In this document: one piece after another, positions 15,460 through 24,090 of the stretch
Numbering within the stretch: position 1 is the stretch's first letter
How the letters are laid out: each line of letters begins with the position of its first letter
Source: Streptomyces sp. TN58
GTDB taxonomy: Bacteria > Actinomycetota > Actinomycetes > Streptomycetales > Streptomycetaceae
Reading direction: 5' to 3'
DNA length: 64,000 nt
NCBI RefSeq assembly: GCF_001941845.1
Contig: NZ_CP018870.1
Location: 4,062,501 to 4,126,500, forward strand
The notes under the pieces: model-generated
What the model saw: the letters and a program-made list of their open reading frames with translations, nothing else
Databases searched by the model: none
Told to the model about the DNA's origin: nothing
Translations under genes and position numbers: made by a program

Positions 15460-16269
15460 TCAGTTCCAGGTCGCGGTGACCTTCCGTGTGTCCACGTGCA
15501 TGCCCAGCGGCACCCGCCAGGCCTCCAGGCACACCGTGTAGGTCTGCGTCCTCGAAGTTCCGCCCGCGATGGGCGCGGGCAGCGGCTGGGTCGTGGTGAT
15601 GGTGGCCCAGTCGATGCCGAGGGCGCCGATGACGTGCGTGGCGAAGCTGACCGTGCCCGAGCGGGCCGGGGTGGTGCCCGTGTTGGTGAAGGTCACGGTG
15701 ACCCGCTCGCACCAGCGGTCGGGCGCCGCGGACCGGGCCGGCGCGGACAGCGTCAGCTGTGCCGGGGTGGCCGGGGGCGGCGGCGCCGGTGGGGTGCCGG
15801 GCCTGCCGGGAGAGCCGGTGGGGCTCGTCGGCCCTGTGGGGCCCGTCGGCCCCGTGGGGCTCGCTGGGCCGGTGGGGCTCGCGGGGGTCGACGGCCGTTC
15901 GGGGGTGCCGGGGGGCGTGGTGATGCGGCCCGGACCGCCTGAGACGCCCGGGGCGCTTCCGGAGCCGCCGGGTCCGCCGCTCGTGGCTCCGCCCGGAGTG
16001 GAACCGGCCTCGCCCGCGGATCCCGGGGAGCCGGCCGACGTACCGGACGACTCGGGGGATCCGCCCGTCGTGGACGGGTCGCCGAGCTGCTGGAACTCCA
16101 CTCCACCCTGCGGTGCGACCTTCTCTCCCGCGCCCCGTTCCGGGCCCGGGGCGGCGGCGCCCACGGCGGAGAAGCCCTCGCGCGCCGCGCCGCCGCAGCC
16201 GGTGAGGCCGGCGGCGGTCGTGCAGCACAGTGCGAGCAGGGCGGTGGCCGCCCGCGATCCCTTTCGCAT
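15460..16269 (-). CDS. Proline/glycine-rich secreted lipoprotein
   Basis: 269 residues with a lipoprotein signal peptide (MRKGSRAATALLALCCTTAAGLTGC; lipobox LTGC, Cys about residue 25). A long Gly/Ser/Pro linker with SPTGPTGP repeats (about 60-165) leads to a C-terminal beta domain (about 170-268) with WCERVTVTFTNTGTTPARSGTVSFATHVIGALG, which resembles CARDB-like or other Ig-type surface domains. It probably sits on the outer face of the membrane and spans the wall. It lies downstream of the sigma-factor genes; function unknown. Confidence 0.8.
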   Translation of the reverse strand: MRKGSRAATALLALCCTTAAGLTGCGGAAREGFSAVGAAAPGPERGAGEKVAPQGGVEFQQLGDPSTTGGSPESSGTSAGSPGSAGEAGSTPGGATSGGPGGSGSAPGVSGGPGRITTPPGTPERPSTPASPTGPASPTGPTGPTGPTSPTGSPGRPGTPPAPPPPATPAQLTLSAPARSAAPDRWCERVTVTFTNTGTTPARSGTVSFATHVIGALGIDWATITTTQPLPAPIAGGTSRTQTYTVCLEAWRVPLGMHVDTRKVTATWN

Positions 16270-16341
16270 CGCGCCAGTTTTCCTGACGTTCCGTCAATTG
16301 GGAAGGTGTGGTGCGGACGTGTCCGGACCCGACGGTCCGGC

Positions 16342-16369
16342 ACCGGATCGCCCCACCGGGCGATCCGGT
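16342..16369 (-). terminator. Hairpin terminator after sigN
   Basis: A perfect 12-bp stem (16342-16353 with 16358-16369) around a 4-base loop, 9 bases beyond the sigN stop. A second smaller hairpin (CCGGAC/GTCCGG) follows. Confidence 0.75.
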
Positions 16370-16378
16370 CCCCTTGCG

Positions 16379-17221
16379 TCAGTCCCCGATCAGGCCCACG
16401 CGCAGCTGCGCGAGCGTGCGCGTCAGCAGGCGGGAGACGTGCATCTGGGAGATGCCGACCTCCTCGCCGATCTGCGACTGCGTCATGTTCGCGAAGAAGC
16501 GCAGCATGATGATCTGGCGTTCCCGGGGCGGGAGTTTGGCCAGCAGCGGCTTGAGCGACTCGCGGTACTCGACGCCTTCGAGCGCGGTGTCCTCGTAGCC
16601 GAGGCGGTCCGCGAGCGAGCCCTCGCCGCCCTCGTCCTCGGGGGAGGGCGAGTCGAGCGAGGAGGCCGTGTAGGCGTTCCCGACGGCGAGGCCGTCGACG
16701 ACGTCCTCCTCCGAGACGCCGAGCACGGCGGCGAGTTCCGGGACGGTCGGCGAGCGGTCCAGCTTCTGGGCGAGCTCGTCACTGGCCTTGGTCAGCGCCA
16801 GGCGCAGCTCCTGGAGTCGGCGCGGGACGCGCACGGACCAGGAGGTGTCCCTAAAGAATCGTTTGATCTCGCCCACGACGGTCGGCATGGCGAACGTCGG
16901 GAACTCCACGCCGCGTTCGCAGTCGAACCGGTCGATCGCCTTGATCAGCCCGATCGTGCCGACCTGGACGATGTCCTCCATCGGCTCGTTGCGGCTGCGG
17001 AAGCGGGCGGCGGCGTACCGCACGAGGGGCAGGTTCAGCTCGATCAGGGTGTCGCGTACGTACGCCCGTTCAGGGCTGTCCGCGTCCAGGGTGGCGAGTC
17101 GCTGGAAGAGCGAGCGGGAGAGGGTGCGGGTGTCGATGGCTTCCGAGCGTTCGGAGACTGCCGGCGGCGTCACGGGCTTTACGAGCGTGAGCACCTTGGA
17201 GCTGCCCTGGTCTACGGACAT
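16379..17221 (-). CDS. sigN: SigB/SigF-type RNA polymerase sigma factor (sigN-like)
   Basis: 280 residues. Region 2 ([60 protein letters not shown]) is followed by region 3 (VRVPRRLQELRLALTKASDEL) and region 4 ([37 protein letters not shown]). This is the stress/sporulation SigB-SigF-SigG group. The ATG follows AAGGGGGTGGC. It lies 230 bases downstream of a second sigma gene of the same group, an arrangement I recall as sigN next to sigF in S. coelicolor, so the symbol rests partly on synteny. No anti-sigma gene is adjacent. Confidence 0.82.
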   Translation of the reverse strand: MSVDQGSSKVLTLVKPVTPPAVSERSEAIDTRTLSRSLFQRLATLDADSPERAYVRDTLIELNLPLVRYAAARFRSRNEPMEDIVQVGTIGLIKAIDRFDCERGVEFPTFAMPTVVGEIKRFFRDTSWSVRVPRRLQELRLALTKASDELAQKLDRSPTVPELAAVLGVSEEDVVDGLAVGNAYTASSLDSPSPEDEGGEGSLADRLGYEDTALEGVEYRESLKPLLAKLPPRERQIIMLRFFANMTQSQIGEEVGISQMHVSRLLTRTLAQLRVGLIGD

Positions 17222-17451
17222 GCCACCCCCTTGAGGTCGCGGACGGTCGCGTACGGCGCGCCCGTCAGAGGAACGCAGCTTCCACCTGAATACCGGAGGC
17301 GGGGCCGCGGCAAACGCGGTTCAAGCAGAATGTCACATGTCGGCAACACGCTGTAGCGCCATGTCGACATATGGCTCCGGTGACAGAAGGGGGCAGAACG
17401 TGATCAGCCCGTTCTGTCGGGAAACGTGCGAATGATCTCCACCCGTTCCGG

Positions 17452-18489
17452 TTACGCCTCGATCCTGTTTGCGGATCTCAGTCGGGCGAAGCTGCGCGCG
17501 AGCAGCCGGGAGACGTGCATCTGCGACACCCCCAGCTCGGCGCTGATCTGTGACTGCGTCAGGTTGTTGTAGTACCGCAGGAGCAGGATCCGTTGTTCGC
17601 GCTCGGGCAGTTGTACGAGGAGGTGGCGGACGAGGTCGCGGTGCTCGACCCCGGCCAGCTCCGGGTCCTCGTAGCCGAGGCGGTCCAGCAGCCCGGGCAT
17701 GCCGTCACCCTCCTGGGCCGCCTCCAGCGAGGTCGCGTGGTAGCTGCGCCCGGCTTCGATGCAGGACAGCACCTCGTCCTCGCCGATGCGCAGCCGCTCG
17801 GCGATCTCGGCGGTGGTAGGGGTGCGGCCGTGCAGGGTGGTGAGGTCCTCCGTGGCGGCGTTGACCTGCACCCACAGCTCGTGGAGGCGGCGCGGGACGT
17901 GGACGGTGCGGACGTTGTCGCGGAAGTACCGCTTGATCTCGCCCACGACCGTCGGCATGGCGAAGGTCGGGAACTGCACGCCGCGGTCGGGGTCGAAGCG
18001 GTCGATGGCGTTGATCAGTCCGATGGTGCCGACCTGGACCACGTCCTCCATCGGCTCGTTGCGGCTGCGGAAGCGGGCGGCCGCGTACCGGACCAGCGGG
18101 AGGTTCGCCTCGATCAGGGCTCCGCGGATCCGCGCGTGCTCGCCGGTGCCCGGCTGGAGGCCCTTCAGCTGGCCGAACAGGACCTGGGTGAGGGCTCGGG
18201 TGTCCGCACCGCGGCCGGCCGGTCTCGGAGCCGCAGGGGCCTCCGGGGCTCCCGGGGACGAAGGGGCTCCCGGGGTCCCGGGGTCTGGCGGGATCCCTGG
18301 TGCTGCGGGGGCCCCTGGGGTTGGTTGGGCCGCGGGGATCACAGGGGCCGTAGAGGCCCCGGGGCGGCCCGCCGGCGGCTCCTCGGGCGGCTGCGCCTGG
18401 AGGGTTCCCGACCGGGGCTCCTGCTGGGGCGGTACTTGGGGGTCCTGTCGGGGTGGCACTTGAGGCGCAGTACTGGCCGGCACGGTCAC
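17452..18489 (-). CDS. sigF: Sporulation-type RNA polymerase sigma factor (sigF)
   Basis: 345 residues. A Pro/Gln/Gly-rich N-terminal extension (about 1-90, starting [21 protein letters not shown]) precedes a typical SigF core: [21 protein letters not shown], region 2 ending [18 protein letters not shown], and region 4 [45 protein letters not shown]. The core and its start closely match S. coelicolor SigF, needed for spore maturation. The extension here seems longer through imperfect repeats of Gly/Ala/Pro codons. The GTG start follows GGGGTGGC. A hairpin (17394-17400 with 17410-17416) lies downstream. Confidence 0.86.
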   Translation of the reverse strand: MTVPASTAPQVPPRQDPQVPPQQEPRSGTLQAQPPEEPPAGRPGASTAPVIPAAQPTPGAPAAPGIPPDPGTPGAPSSPGAPEAPAAPRPAGRGADTRALTQVLFGQLKGLQPGTGEHARIRGALIEANLPLVRYAAARFRSRNEPMEDVVQVGTIGLINAIDRFDPDRGVQFPTFAMPTVVGEIKRYFRDNVRTVHVPRRLHELWVQVNAATEDLTTLHGRTPTTAEIAERLRIGEDEVLSCIEAGRSYHATSLEAAQEGDGMPGLLDRLGYEDPELAGVEHRDLVRHLLVQLPEREQRILLLRYYNNLTQSQISAELGVSQMHVSRLLARSFARLRSANRIEA

Positions 18490-18626
18490 GCCACCCCTTC
18501 AGTCAACTCATCCGTCAAAAGCGGTCATAGCATCACAAGAGATGTGCACTGTGTGCAAGCACCGTATATCTCCGTGTTGGCGGCAAGTTGGGCATATCCG
18601 GGCATTATGCCTGGCGGTGGGTACGC

Positions 18627-18655
18627 AAAAGCCCCCCACCCGTCGAGTGGGGGGC
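18627..18655 (-). terminator. Intrinsic-type terminator after the 53-residue gene
   Basis: GCCCCCCAC and GTGGGGGGC (18631-18639, 18647-18655) form a 9-bp stem with a 7-base loop, followed on the minus strand by TTTT, which gives a classic terminator orientation for the upstream small gene. Confidence 0.8.
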
Positions 18656-18686
18656 CGGAAGTCCGGGAACCGCTTCGGCGTACGGG

Positions 18687-18848
18687 TCAGCGCACCAGTT
18701 CGGTTATGAACTCGCCGATGCCGGAGGCGGCATCCGATATCCCCTGGAACCCTATTTCCACGATCTCGGCGGCTCGCTTCGGCTGGGTGATGATCACGAA
18801 GAGGGCGAATACGGTGAGGGCACCTGTGATGAGCTTCTTGGTGTCCAC
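18687..18848 (-). CDS. 53-residue membrane protein, unknown
   Basis: A short gene starting at a GTG (18848) with a good GGGGAGG ribosome-binding site and ending before a clear terminator. The protein begins MDTKKLITGALTVFALFVIITQPKRAAE: a transmembrane helix of about 16 residues, then a basic break and an amphipathic, Ile/Glu-rich helix (EIVEIGFQGISDAASGIGEFITELV). It has no recognised domain. The well-formed signals at both ends make it a convincing gene although it is below usual length cut-offs. It lies 198 bases upstream of sigF, in the same orientation but separated from it by its own terminator. Confidence 0.8.
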   Translation of the reverse strand: MDTKKLITGALTVFALFVIITQPKRAAEIVEIGFQGISDAASGIGEFITELVR

Positions 18849-19214
18849 GTGCGGGCGGCCTCCCCAACCGGTCCTTGCAAGTCGGGTGAGTCTAACCGGT
18901 CAGGTTTGGGCACTCACCTGTCCTTTAAGGACCAATGACCCGGTACTCCGGGCCCTTTGCCGGGCGGCCGGCGGTCGCGGCGGGCGGAGGATTGCTGTGA
19001 ACCCGCCGGTTCTGGCAGGAAACCGGTGGGTGAGGGACAGGGCCTCACAGGCGGGGCCCGGGCTGCGAGCTTCCCCCTGACCGCGGCCCGGACCGGCAGG
19101 TCCCGTCCTCGTCGGGGGAAGCGGCCTGTACCCCCGATGCCGCTTCCCCCGTCCCGCGCGGAGAAGGCCCCGACCCGGTCGGGGCCTTCTCCGCGTGTAG
19201 CCGGGGAGCGGTGG
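18849..19214. other. Intergenic region upstream of the 53-residue gene
   Basis: No coding sequence is convincing here. It holds the ribosome-binding site and presumably the promoter of the minus-strand 53-residue gene, and the hairpin at 19157-19195. Confidence 0.6.
19157..19195 (-). terminator. Long hairpin after the secreted 98-residue gene
   Basis: An 18-bp perfect stem (19157-19174 with 19178-19195) with a 3-base loop, 20 bases past the stop of the minus-strand gene. Confidence 0.75.
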
Positions 19215-19511
19215 TCACTGGATGGCGCCGGCCAGGTCGGTGAGGGGCTGTACGGGAGCGATCACGGGTGCCAGCTGGTTGGGCAGGTCGGTCAGCGCGT
19301 TGAGCCCGTTCGCGCCGGCGGCGACCTTCCCGACGACCTCCTGGACGGAGGCGGGCTGGGCCCCGGCGGGCATGCCGGGCGCGGGGATCGGCACGTCCGG
19401 CAGGGTGAGCGGGGAGGTCGGGGCCGTGTCCGCGGAGGCGGCGGGTGCGGCGAGGCCCGCGGCGGCCCCCGCGAGGGCGAAGGCGGCGAGGATGCGCTGG
19501 GTCTTGGTCAT
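19215..19511 (-). CDS. Small secreted protein, unknown function
   Basis: 98 residues from ATG 19511, starting MTKTQRILAAFALAGAAAGLAAPAASADTAP, a textbook signal peptide with cleavage after ASA. The mature part (about 70 residues) is Pro/Ala-rich, then amphipathic (VQEVVGKVAAGANGLNALTDLPNQLAPVIAPVQPLTDLAGAIQ), with no cysteines. Similar short secreted proteins are common in Streptomyces. A longer in-frame reading upstream would put 33 residues before the signal peptide and is rejected. Confidence 0.78.
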   Translation of the reverse strand: MTKTQRILAAFALAGAAAGLAAPAASADTAPTSPLTLPDVPIPAPGMPAGAQPASVQEVVGKVAAGANGLNALTDLPNQLAPVIAPVQPLTDLAGAIQ

Positions 19512-19613
19512 GCCGTGACAACGGCCTACGGGGCGGGCGGTCACGCCGCCGTCCTCCGGAGAGCCGATCGGCCGCCCGTCGGACGGAGCGCCGTACGGAG
19601 CGCCGGACACGCC

Positions 19614-19646
19614 GAGAGCCCCGACCCTTTACGGGGCGGGGCTCTC
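19614..19646 (-). terminator. Hairpin after tRNA-Ser(CGA)
   Basis: GAGAGCCCC at 19614-19622 pairs with GGGGCTCTC at 19638-19646, with an internal mismatch extending the stem, 9 bases past the tRNA 3' end on the minus strand. Confidence 0.7.
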
Positions 19647-19654
19647 GATCGGAG

Positions 19655-19739
19655 CGGTAGTGGAGGGATTTGAACCCCCGATGGGTTGCCCCATACTCGC
19701 TTTCGAGGCGAGCTCCTTCGGCCACTCGGACACACTACC
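19655..19739 (-). tRNA. tRNA-Ser (anticodon CGA)
   Basis: Minus-strand acceptor GGTAGTG pairs with CACTACC. The anticodon arm CTCGC-CTCGAAA-GCGAG gives CGA. A long variable arm and T-loop TTCAAAT are typical of serine. CCA is not encoded. Confidence 0.95.
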
Positions 19740-19856
19740 GAGATGGATCCTAGCCTAAGGAACCCCATCCGCTGAAATCGGTATGCGCGCGCCCCGCCGC
19801 GAGTCCCCCACGGGCCTCGACACGGGCTTCGACACGGGCCTCAAACGCAAGCCCGG

Positions 19857-20345
19857 TCACAGGTCGCGGAAGAAGTCCGTCAGCTGCCGTGCGCACTCGT
19901 CGCCGAGCACACCGCGCACCACTTCCGGCCGGTGGTTGAGCCTGCGGTCCCGTACGAGGTCCCACAGCGACCCGGCGGCGCCCGCCTTGTCGTCGTCCGC
20001 GCCGTAGACGACGCGGGCGACGCGCGACTGCACGAGCGCGCCGGCGCACATCACGCACGGCTCCAGGGTGACCACGAGGGTGCACCCGGGAAGCCGCCAC
20101 TCCCCGAGCTTGGCGGCGGCCCTGCGCAGTGCCAGGACCTCGGCGTGTGCCGTGGGGTCGCCGCTCGCCTCGCGCTCGTTGTGCCCGGTGGCGAGGAGTT
20201 CCCCGTCCGGGCCCAGCACGACGGCGCCGACCGGCACGTCGCCGGCCGGCACCGCCCGGGCGGCCTCCTGGAGCGCCAGGCGCATGGAGTCCCGCCACGG
20301 GTCCCGTACGGGGTCGACGGGATCGGTGGTGTTCGCGGTGAGCAC
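19857..20345 (-). CDS. tadA: tRNA adenosine(34) deaminase TadA
   Basis: 162 residues of the CDA-fold deaminase family. Zinc ligands and catalytic residues are His67-Ala-Glu69 (DPTAHAEVLALRRA) and Cys97/Cys100 (TLEPCVMCAGALVQSR). It converts A34 to inosine in tRNA-Arg(ACG), a gene for which lies at 2583-2655. The GTG start overlaps the stop of the upstream gene by one base, so it is translated with the TadA-associated protein. The N-terminal extension of about 15 residues is slightly longer than in E. coli. Confidence 0.94.
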   Translation of the reverse strand: MLTANTTDPVDPVRDPWRDSMRLALQEAARAVPAGDVPVGAVVLGPDGELLATGHNEREASGDPTAHAEVLALRRAAAKLGEWRLPGCTLVVTLEPCVMCAGALVQSRVARVVYGADDDKAGAAGSLWDLVRDRRLNHRPEVVRGVLGDECARQLTDFFRDL

Positions 20346-20893
20346 TAGCGGACGGCCTCCAGGACCTCGGTGGCGCCGAGGGATTCGGCGATCTCCGAGA
20401 GGGCGTCTCCGTCGAGGGTCATCAGTTGCTTGTTGGTCACGCCGAGGTCGTCCAGCAGCCGGGGATCGCCGAGCGGCCCGGCCGGTACCGGCTCGGAGCC
20501 GGCCCCGCGCTCCCCGTCCCCGTCGGAGTCGTCGTCCGTGAACGCGGTGACGGAGTCCTCCTCGCCGTCCTCGGTGCCGTCCAGGTCCAGCTCGTCGAGT
20601 TCGTCGTCCTCCTCGTCGCTGCCCAGCAGCTCTTTGGTCAGCATCGAGCCGTAGGAGCTGCGGGCGGCCGCGGCGGCGTTCGACACGAAATACCGCGGGT
20701 CCTCCTCGCCGTCCACGCGGACGACGCCGAACCAGGCATCCTCCTCCTCGATGAGGGCGACCACCGTGTCGTCGTCGACAGCGGCGGACCGGGCGAGATC
20801 GATCAGATCACTGAGGGACTCGACGTCGTCGAGTTCCATGTCGCTCGCTTCCCACCCGTCTTCGGTGCGCGCGAGCAGTGCGGCGAAATACAC
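20345..20893 (-). CDS. tRNA adenosine deaminase-associated protein
   Basis: 182 residues from a GTG at 20893 with GGGAGA upstream; it begins MYFAALLARTEDGWEASDMELDDVESLSDLIDLARSA, the start conserved in this actinobacterial family found next to tadA. The middle is strongly acidic (SDEEDDELDELDLDGTEDGEED), and the C-terminus (LLDDLGVTNKQLMTLDGDALSEIAESLGATEVLE) is a helical, possibly protein-binding segment. It overlaps tadA by one base. Its biochemical role is not known; the name reflects gene context. Confidence 0.88.
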   Translation of the reverse strand: MYFAALLARTEDGWEASDMELDDVESLSDLIDLARSAAVDDDTVVALIEEEDAWFGVVRVDGEEDPRYFVSNAAAAARSSYGSMLTKELLGSDEEDDELDELDLDGTEDGEEDSVTAFTDDDSDGDGERGAGSEPVPAGPLGDPRLLDDLGVTNKQLMTLDGDALSEIAESLGATEVLEAVR

Positions 20894-21186
20894 CGTGACT
20901 CTCCCACTGGTCTTAGGCGTGCCGGTTGGAGTCCCCCCGGCCGGAGGTTGGGACGGAAGCGGCCGTGCTGCTCGCCGCCCCGCCCCGCCCAATCGGCATC
21001 GTGGCAGAAACAGCGGCTCCGCGAGAGGTCTTCCGCGCTTGCGTCGTGCCGCGCCGTGCCCCGCCGGGGCCGGTGCGGGGTTGCGGCGCCGGGGCGTTGC
21101 GGGGTCGGCGGGGGTCCCGCCGGTTGCCCGACGGGCCGCTCGTGTCGCGCCCGAGCACACCCGGTCCGCGCCGGAGCACACCCGGT
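20894..21186. other. Non-coding gap upstream of the tadA operon
   Basis: A 293-base GC-rich stretch with no supported gene. A short direct repeat, GAGCACACCCGGT, occurs twice near 21152 and 21174. The promoter of the tadA operon should lie at its left end. Confidence 0.5.
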
Positions 21187-21366
21187 TCACCAGCGGAACG
21201 TACGCATGCGCATCTGCTGGCGCATACGCGCCGCACGGGCGCGGCGGGGCTGCACGCGATCGCGCAGGGCGCGGGCCTCCATCAGGTCACGCAGGAACTG
21301 CGCGCGGCGTGCGCGGCGCTGCGCCGCCGTCTCCGGAGCGTCGTCGCTCGGCTGCGTGTCGGGCAT
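21187..21366 (-). CDS. 59-residue basic protein, unknown
   Basis: A short gene from ATG 21366 (AGGGTGG upstream) to TGA 21187. The product starts MPDTQPSDDAPETAAQRRA and is then almost wholly Arg/Ala/Gln/Met (RRARRAQFLRDLMEARALRD), ending MRMRTFRW. It is predicted to be helical and very basic, which suggests a nucleic-acid or ribosome-associated protein, but no family is recognised. The third-position GC pattern and helix-friendly composition favour coding. Confidence 0.62.
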   Translation of the reverse strand: MPDTQPSDDAPETAAQRRARRAQFLRDLMEARALRDRVQPRRARAARMRQQMRMRTFRW

Positions 21367-21450
21367 CGGCCACCACCCTGGGCTGGTCGGTCGGTTCCCC
21401 CTGCACCCACCTTCCCCCGGACCGGGCGGTTGATGCCACCCCTGTGCAGG

Positions 21451-22449
21451 TCAGAGGTCGTCCTTGAGGGTCGGGACGATCGCGACCGGACCGTGCGCGT
21501 GGTGCAGTACGGCATGGGCCACCGAGCCGATCTGGAGCGACATGGCGGTACGCCGCGGGTGGTGCCTGCCGACCACCACCAGGGCCGCCGACCGGGACGC
21601 GTCGACCAGCCGGCCGGCGGGGTCGCCGGGGACCGCGGCCTGTTCCACGGGGACGTCCGGGTAGCGCGTGCGCAGCGGTTCCAGGCGCCGGGTCTGGGAG
21701 CGGAGCATCTCCCGTTCGGCCGGTACGCCGCCGTCCCCGTCGTCGGCGAGTCCTTCCGGGGGGATCACCTCGAAGGGCCTGTCGATCACGAGGGCCGGCG
21801 AGGGCGGGACGGTGTACGCGGAGACCACCTGGACGGTGGTCCCCCGCACGGACGCCTCCTCGAAGGCGAAGGAGAGTACATCGTCGGGGGTCTCGGCGGC
21901 GTGCAGCCCGAGTACCACGCGCCCCGCGGACTGCCGGGAGCCGGACTGCCCGGAGCCGGATTCCCCGGTGGCGGCCGCGCCGGTGCCGTGGCCGGTGTCG
22001 TGGCCCGCGTCGCGTGCGGCGTGCGGGACCACCACCACGGGGCACGGGGCGGTCGAGGCCACCGCCCTGCTGTTCGATCCGAGGAGCAGGCTGGCGAAGC
22101 CGCCGCGCCCCCGCGAACCCATGACGAGCATCAGGGCGGCCGCTCCGATCACCCGCAGCGCCTCGGGGACGGAGCCCTCCAGCGACTCGTAGCGGATCCC
22201 GTCGGGAAGCGCGGCGCTCCCGCCCAGCTCGCCGCGGACCCAGTCGTGCACGGGGTCGGGGTAGGCGTCCGGCGCGGAGGAGTCGTGCAGCGACGCCCGG
22301 CGGCCGGCGTACAACTGGGCGTGGTCGGGCAGTACATGTGCGACGAGCAGCCCGGTACCGTGCCGCAGGGCGGCGCCCCGCGCCCACTGGAGGGCCTTGA
22401 GGCTGTGCTCGGACCCGTCGACGGCTGCGATCACCGGTGCGTGGCTCAT
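21451..22449 (-). CDS. Universal stress protein with two UspA domains
   Basis: 332 residues. The first UspA domain (about 1-150) starts VIAAVDGSEHSLKALQWA and ends with the ATP-binding signature VMGSRGRGGFASLLLGSNSRAV (G-2x-G-9x-G-S pattern). A linker rich in Gly/Ser follows. The second domain (about 180-330) has GRVVLGLHAAETPDDVLSFAF and VVVGRHHPRRTAMSLQIGSVAHAVLHHAHGPVAIV, in which the first glycine pair of the signature is lost, so only domain 1 is likely to bind nucleotide. Such tandem Usp proteins respond to stress or hypoxia in actinobacteria. Confidence 0.92.
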   Translation of the reverse strand: MSHAPVIAAVDGSEHSLKALQWARGAALRHGTGLLVAHVLPDHAQLYAGRRASLHDSSAPDAYPDPVHDWVRGELGGSAALPDGIRYESLEGSVPEALRVIGAAALMLVMGSRGRGGFASLLLGSNSRAVASTAPCPVVVVPHAARDAGHDTGHGTGAAATGESGSGQSGSRQSAGRVVLGLHAAETPDDVLSFAFEEASVRGTTVQVVSAYTVPPSPALVIDRPFEVIPPEGLADDGDGGVPAEREMLRSQTRRLEPLRTRYPDVPVEQAAVPGDPAGRLVDASRSAALVVVGRHHPRRTAMSLQIGSVAHAVLHHAHGPVAIVPTLKDDL

Positions 22450-22612
22450 CCGTCCAGCGTGCTGGGCCTCCGCGCGGGCCGCATCCGCAGGCCTTCGGGG
22501 GCGTGGCCGCCGCTTCGGACGCGAACGGGCCGCGTCAGCGCGTAGCCTTTTGGGTGCAGGTCGCGTCGGGCGGCCGTTTTTGCAGGTCGCAGGCTGAGTT
22601 TTGGAGGATGTT

Positions 22613-23248
22613 GTGCGTTTGCAGGTCGTCGATCACCCCTTGGTGGCGCACAAACTCACCACCCTGCGCGACAAGCGCACCGACTCCGCCACGTTCCGGC
22701 GGCTCGCGGACGAGCTGGTGACCCTGCTCGCGTACGAGGCCACCCGCGACGTGCGCACCGAGCAGGCCGACATCGAGACCCCGGTGGCCCCGACCACCGG
22801 CGTGAAGCTCTCGGCCCCGCGGCCGCTGATCGTCCCGATCCTGCGGGCCGGCCTCGGCATGCTCGACGGCATGGTGCGGCTGCTGCCGACCGCCGAGGTG
22901 GGCTTCATGGGCATGGTCCGCAACGAGGAGACCCTGGAGGCCTCCACGTACGCGACCCGCATGCCCGAGGACCTCTCGGGACGGCAGGTCTACGTCGTCG
23001 ACCCGATGCTCGCCACCGGCGGCACCCTGGTCGCGGCGATCCAGGAGCTGATCAAGCGCGGCGCCGACGACGTCACGGCCGTGGTGCTGCTGGCGGCGCC
23101 GGAGGGCGTCGCGGTCATGGAGCGCGACCTGGCGGGCACGCCGGTGACGGTGGTGACGGCCGCGGTGGACGAGCGGCTCAACGAGCACGGCTACATCGTG
23201 CCGGGCCTCGGCGACGCCGGCGACCGGATGTACGGCTCGGCGGAGTAG
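22613..23248 (+). CDS. upp: Uracil phosphoribosyltransferase
   Basis: 211 residues. It converts uracil and PRPP to UMP in pyrimidine salvage. The GTG at 22613 lies six bases after GGAGG. Family motifs are [18 protein letters not shown] at the N-terminus, [14 protein letters not shown], the PRPP-binding loop [12 protein letters not shown], and the C-terminal uracil-binding segment [26 protein letters not shown]. Length is normal. It is transcribed alone and is divergent from the Usp gene. Confidence 0.97.
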   Translation: MRLQVVDHPLVAHKLTTLRDKRTDSATFRRLADELVTLLAYEATRDVRTEQADIETPVAPTTGVKLSAPRPLIVPILRAGLGMLDGMVRLLPTAEVGFMGMVRNEETLEASTYATRMPEDLSGRQVYVVDPMLATGGTLVAAIQELIKRGADDVTAVVLLAAPEGVAVMERDLAGTPVTVVTAAVDERLNEHGYIVPGLGDAGDRMYGSAE

Positions 23249-23316
23249 TCCCCGGCCGGGCGTACGGCTCGGCGGGGTCGGTCCCCGGCCGGGCCGTACA
23301 TCCGGTCGTCGGCGGC

Positions 23317-23997
23317 TCAGCAGTTCTTGGCGGGCGCGGGCACGGGGTTGGCCAGCAGGACCAGCGCCTTGTCCGCGTTCTCCTTCGTGCTGAGCTCCGT
23401 GAAGGCGTCGCCCAGGATCAGGTCGACGTCCGCGGTCTCGCGGGTGTCGGTCTGCAGGGTGGTGCCGGCGAGCTGGGTGCCGAGGACGGCGAAGACGGCC
23501 TTGTCGGTCGTCGGGGAGCCCAGCAGTATCCCCGTTCCGGGGACCTTCTTGTCGAAGTCGGCCGGGGCGTTGCCGACGCTGCCGACGACGAAGCCGCGTT
23601 TGGCGAGCTCGTCGCCGACGGCCTTGGCCAGCCCCGCGCGCGGGGTCGCGTTGTAGACGTTGACCGTGATCTCGCCGGGCGGCGGGAGTACGACCGCCGG
23701 TTTGGCCGGGGCGGACGCCGTGGCGGCGGCCGCGGGCGCGCCGCCCCCCTTGGCAGCGGCCTCGGGTGACTTCGTAGGGCAGTCCTTGGCACCGGCAGCC
23801 GTGTTCCGTTTCGGGCTGTCGCCCTGGAACACGTCGATGAGCTGCAGTGCCCCGTAGCCGACCAGGGCAAGCGCGAGGACCGAGCCGAGCACGCCGAGGA
23901 CGATCCGTCGTCGGCTCCGCTTACGGCTCATGCGGGGGTAGGCGGTCCCCGTGACGCGGTACTTTCCGCCCATGCCGGGGGGAGTGAGCATGCTCAT
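23317..23997 (-). CDS. Membrane-anchored LytR_C-domain protein
   Basis: 226 residues. A basic N-terminus (SRKRSRRR) is followed by one transmembrane helix (IVLGVLGSVLALALVGYGAL, about 33-52), an Ala/Pro-rich spacer and a LytR C-terminal domain (about 110-226: ITVNVYNATPRAGLAKAVGDELAKRGFVVGSVGNAP, DLILGDAFTEL). LytR_C domains are found with LCP wall-polymer ligases, so a cell-wall role is likely, but no LCP catalytic domain is present. An upstream start (first ATG, 23997) gives a 22-residue tail; ATG at 23931 (MSRKRSRRR) is an alternative. Confidence 0.86.
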   Translation of the reverse strand: MSMLTPPGMGGKYRVTGTAYPRMSRKRSRRRIVLGVLGSVLALALVGYGALQLIDVFQGDSPKRNTAAGAKDCPTKSPEAAAKGGGAPAAAATASAPAKPAVVLPPPGEITVNVYNATPRAGLAKAVGDELAKRGFVVGSVGNAPADFDKKVPGTGILLGSPTTDKAVFAVLGTQLAGTTLQTDTRETADVDLILGDAFTELSTKENADKALVLLANPVPAPAKNC

Positions 23998-24090
23998 GGG
24001 CGCAGCGTAATGCGACCCGGTGGCGATGCCTACTAAATGATCTGCTGATAGGTCAATGGTGACCCGAAAGGCGCAATCTACGCGAAGCGC

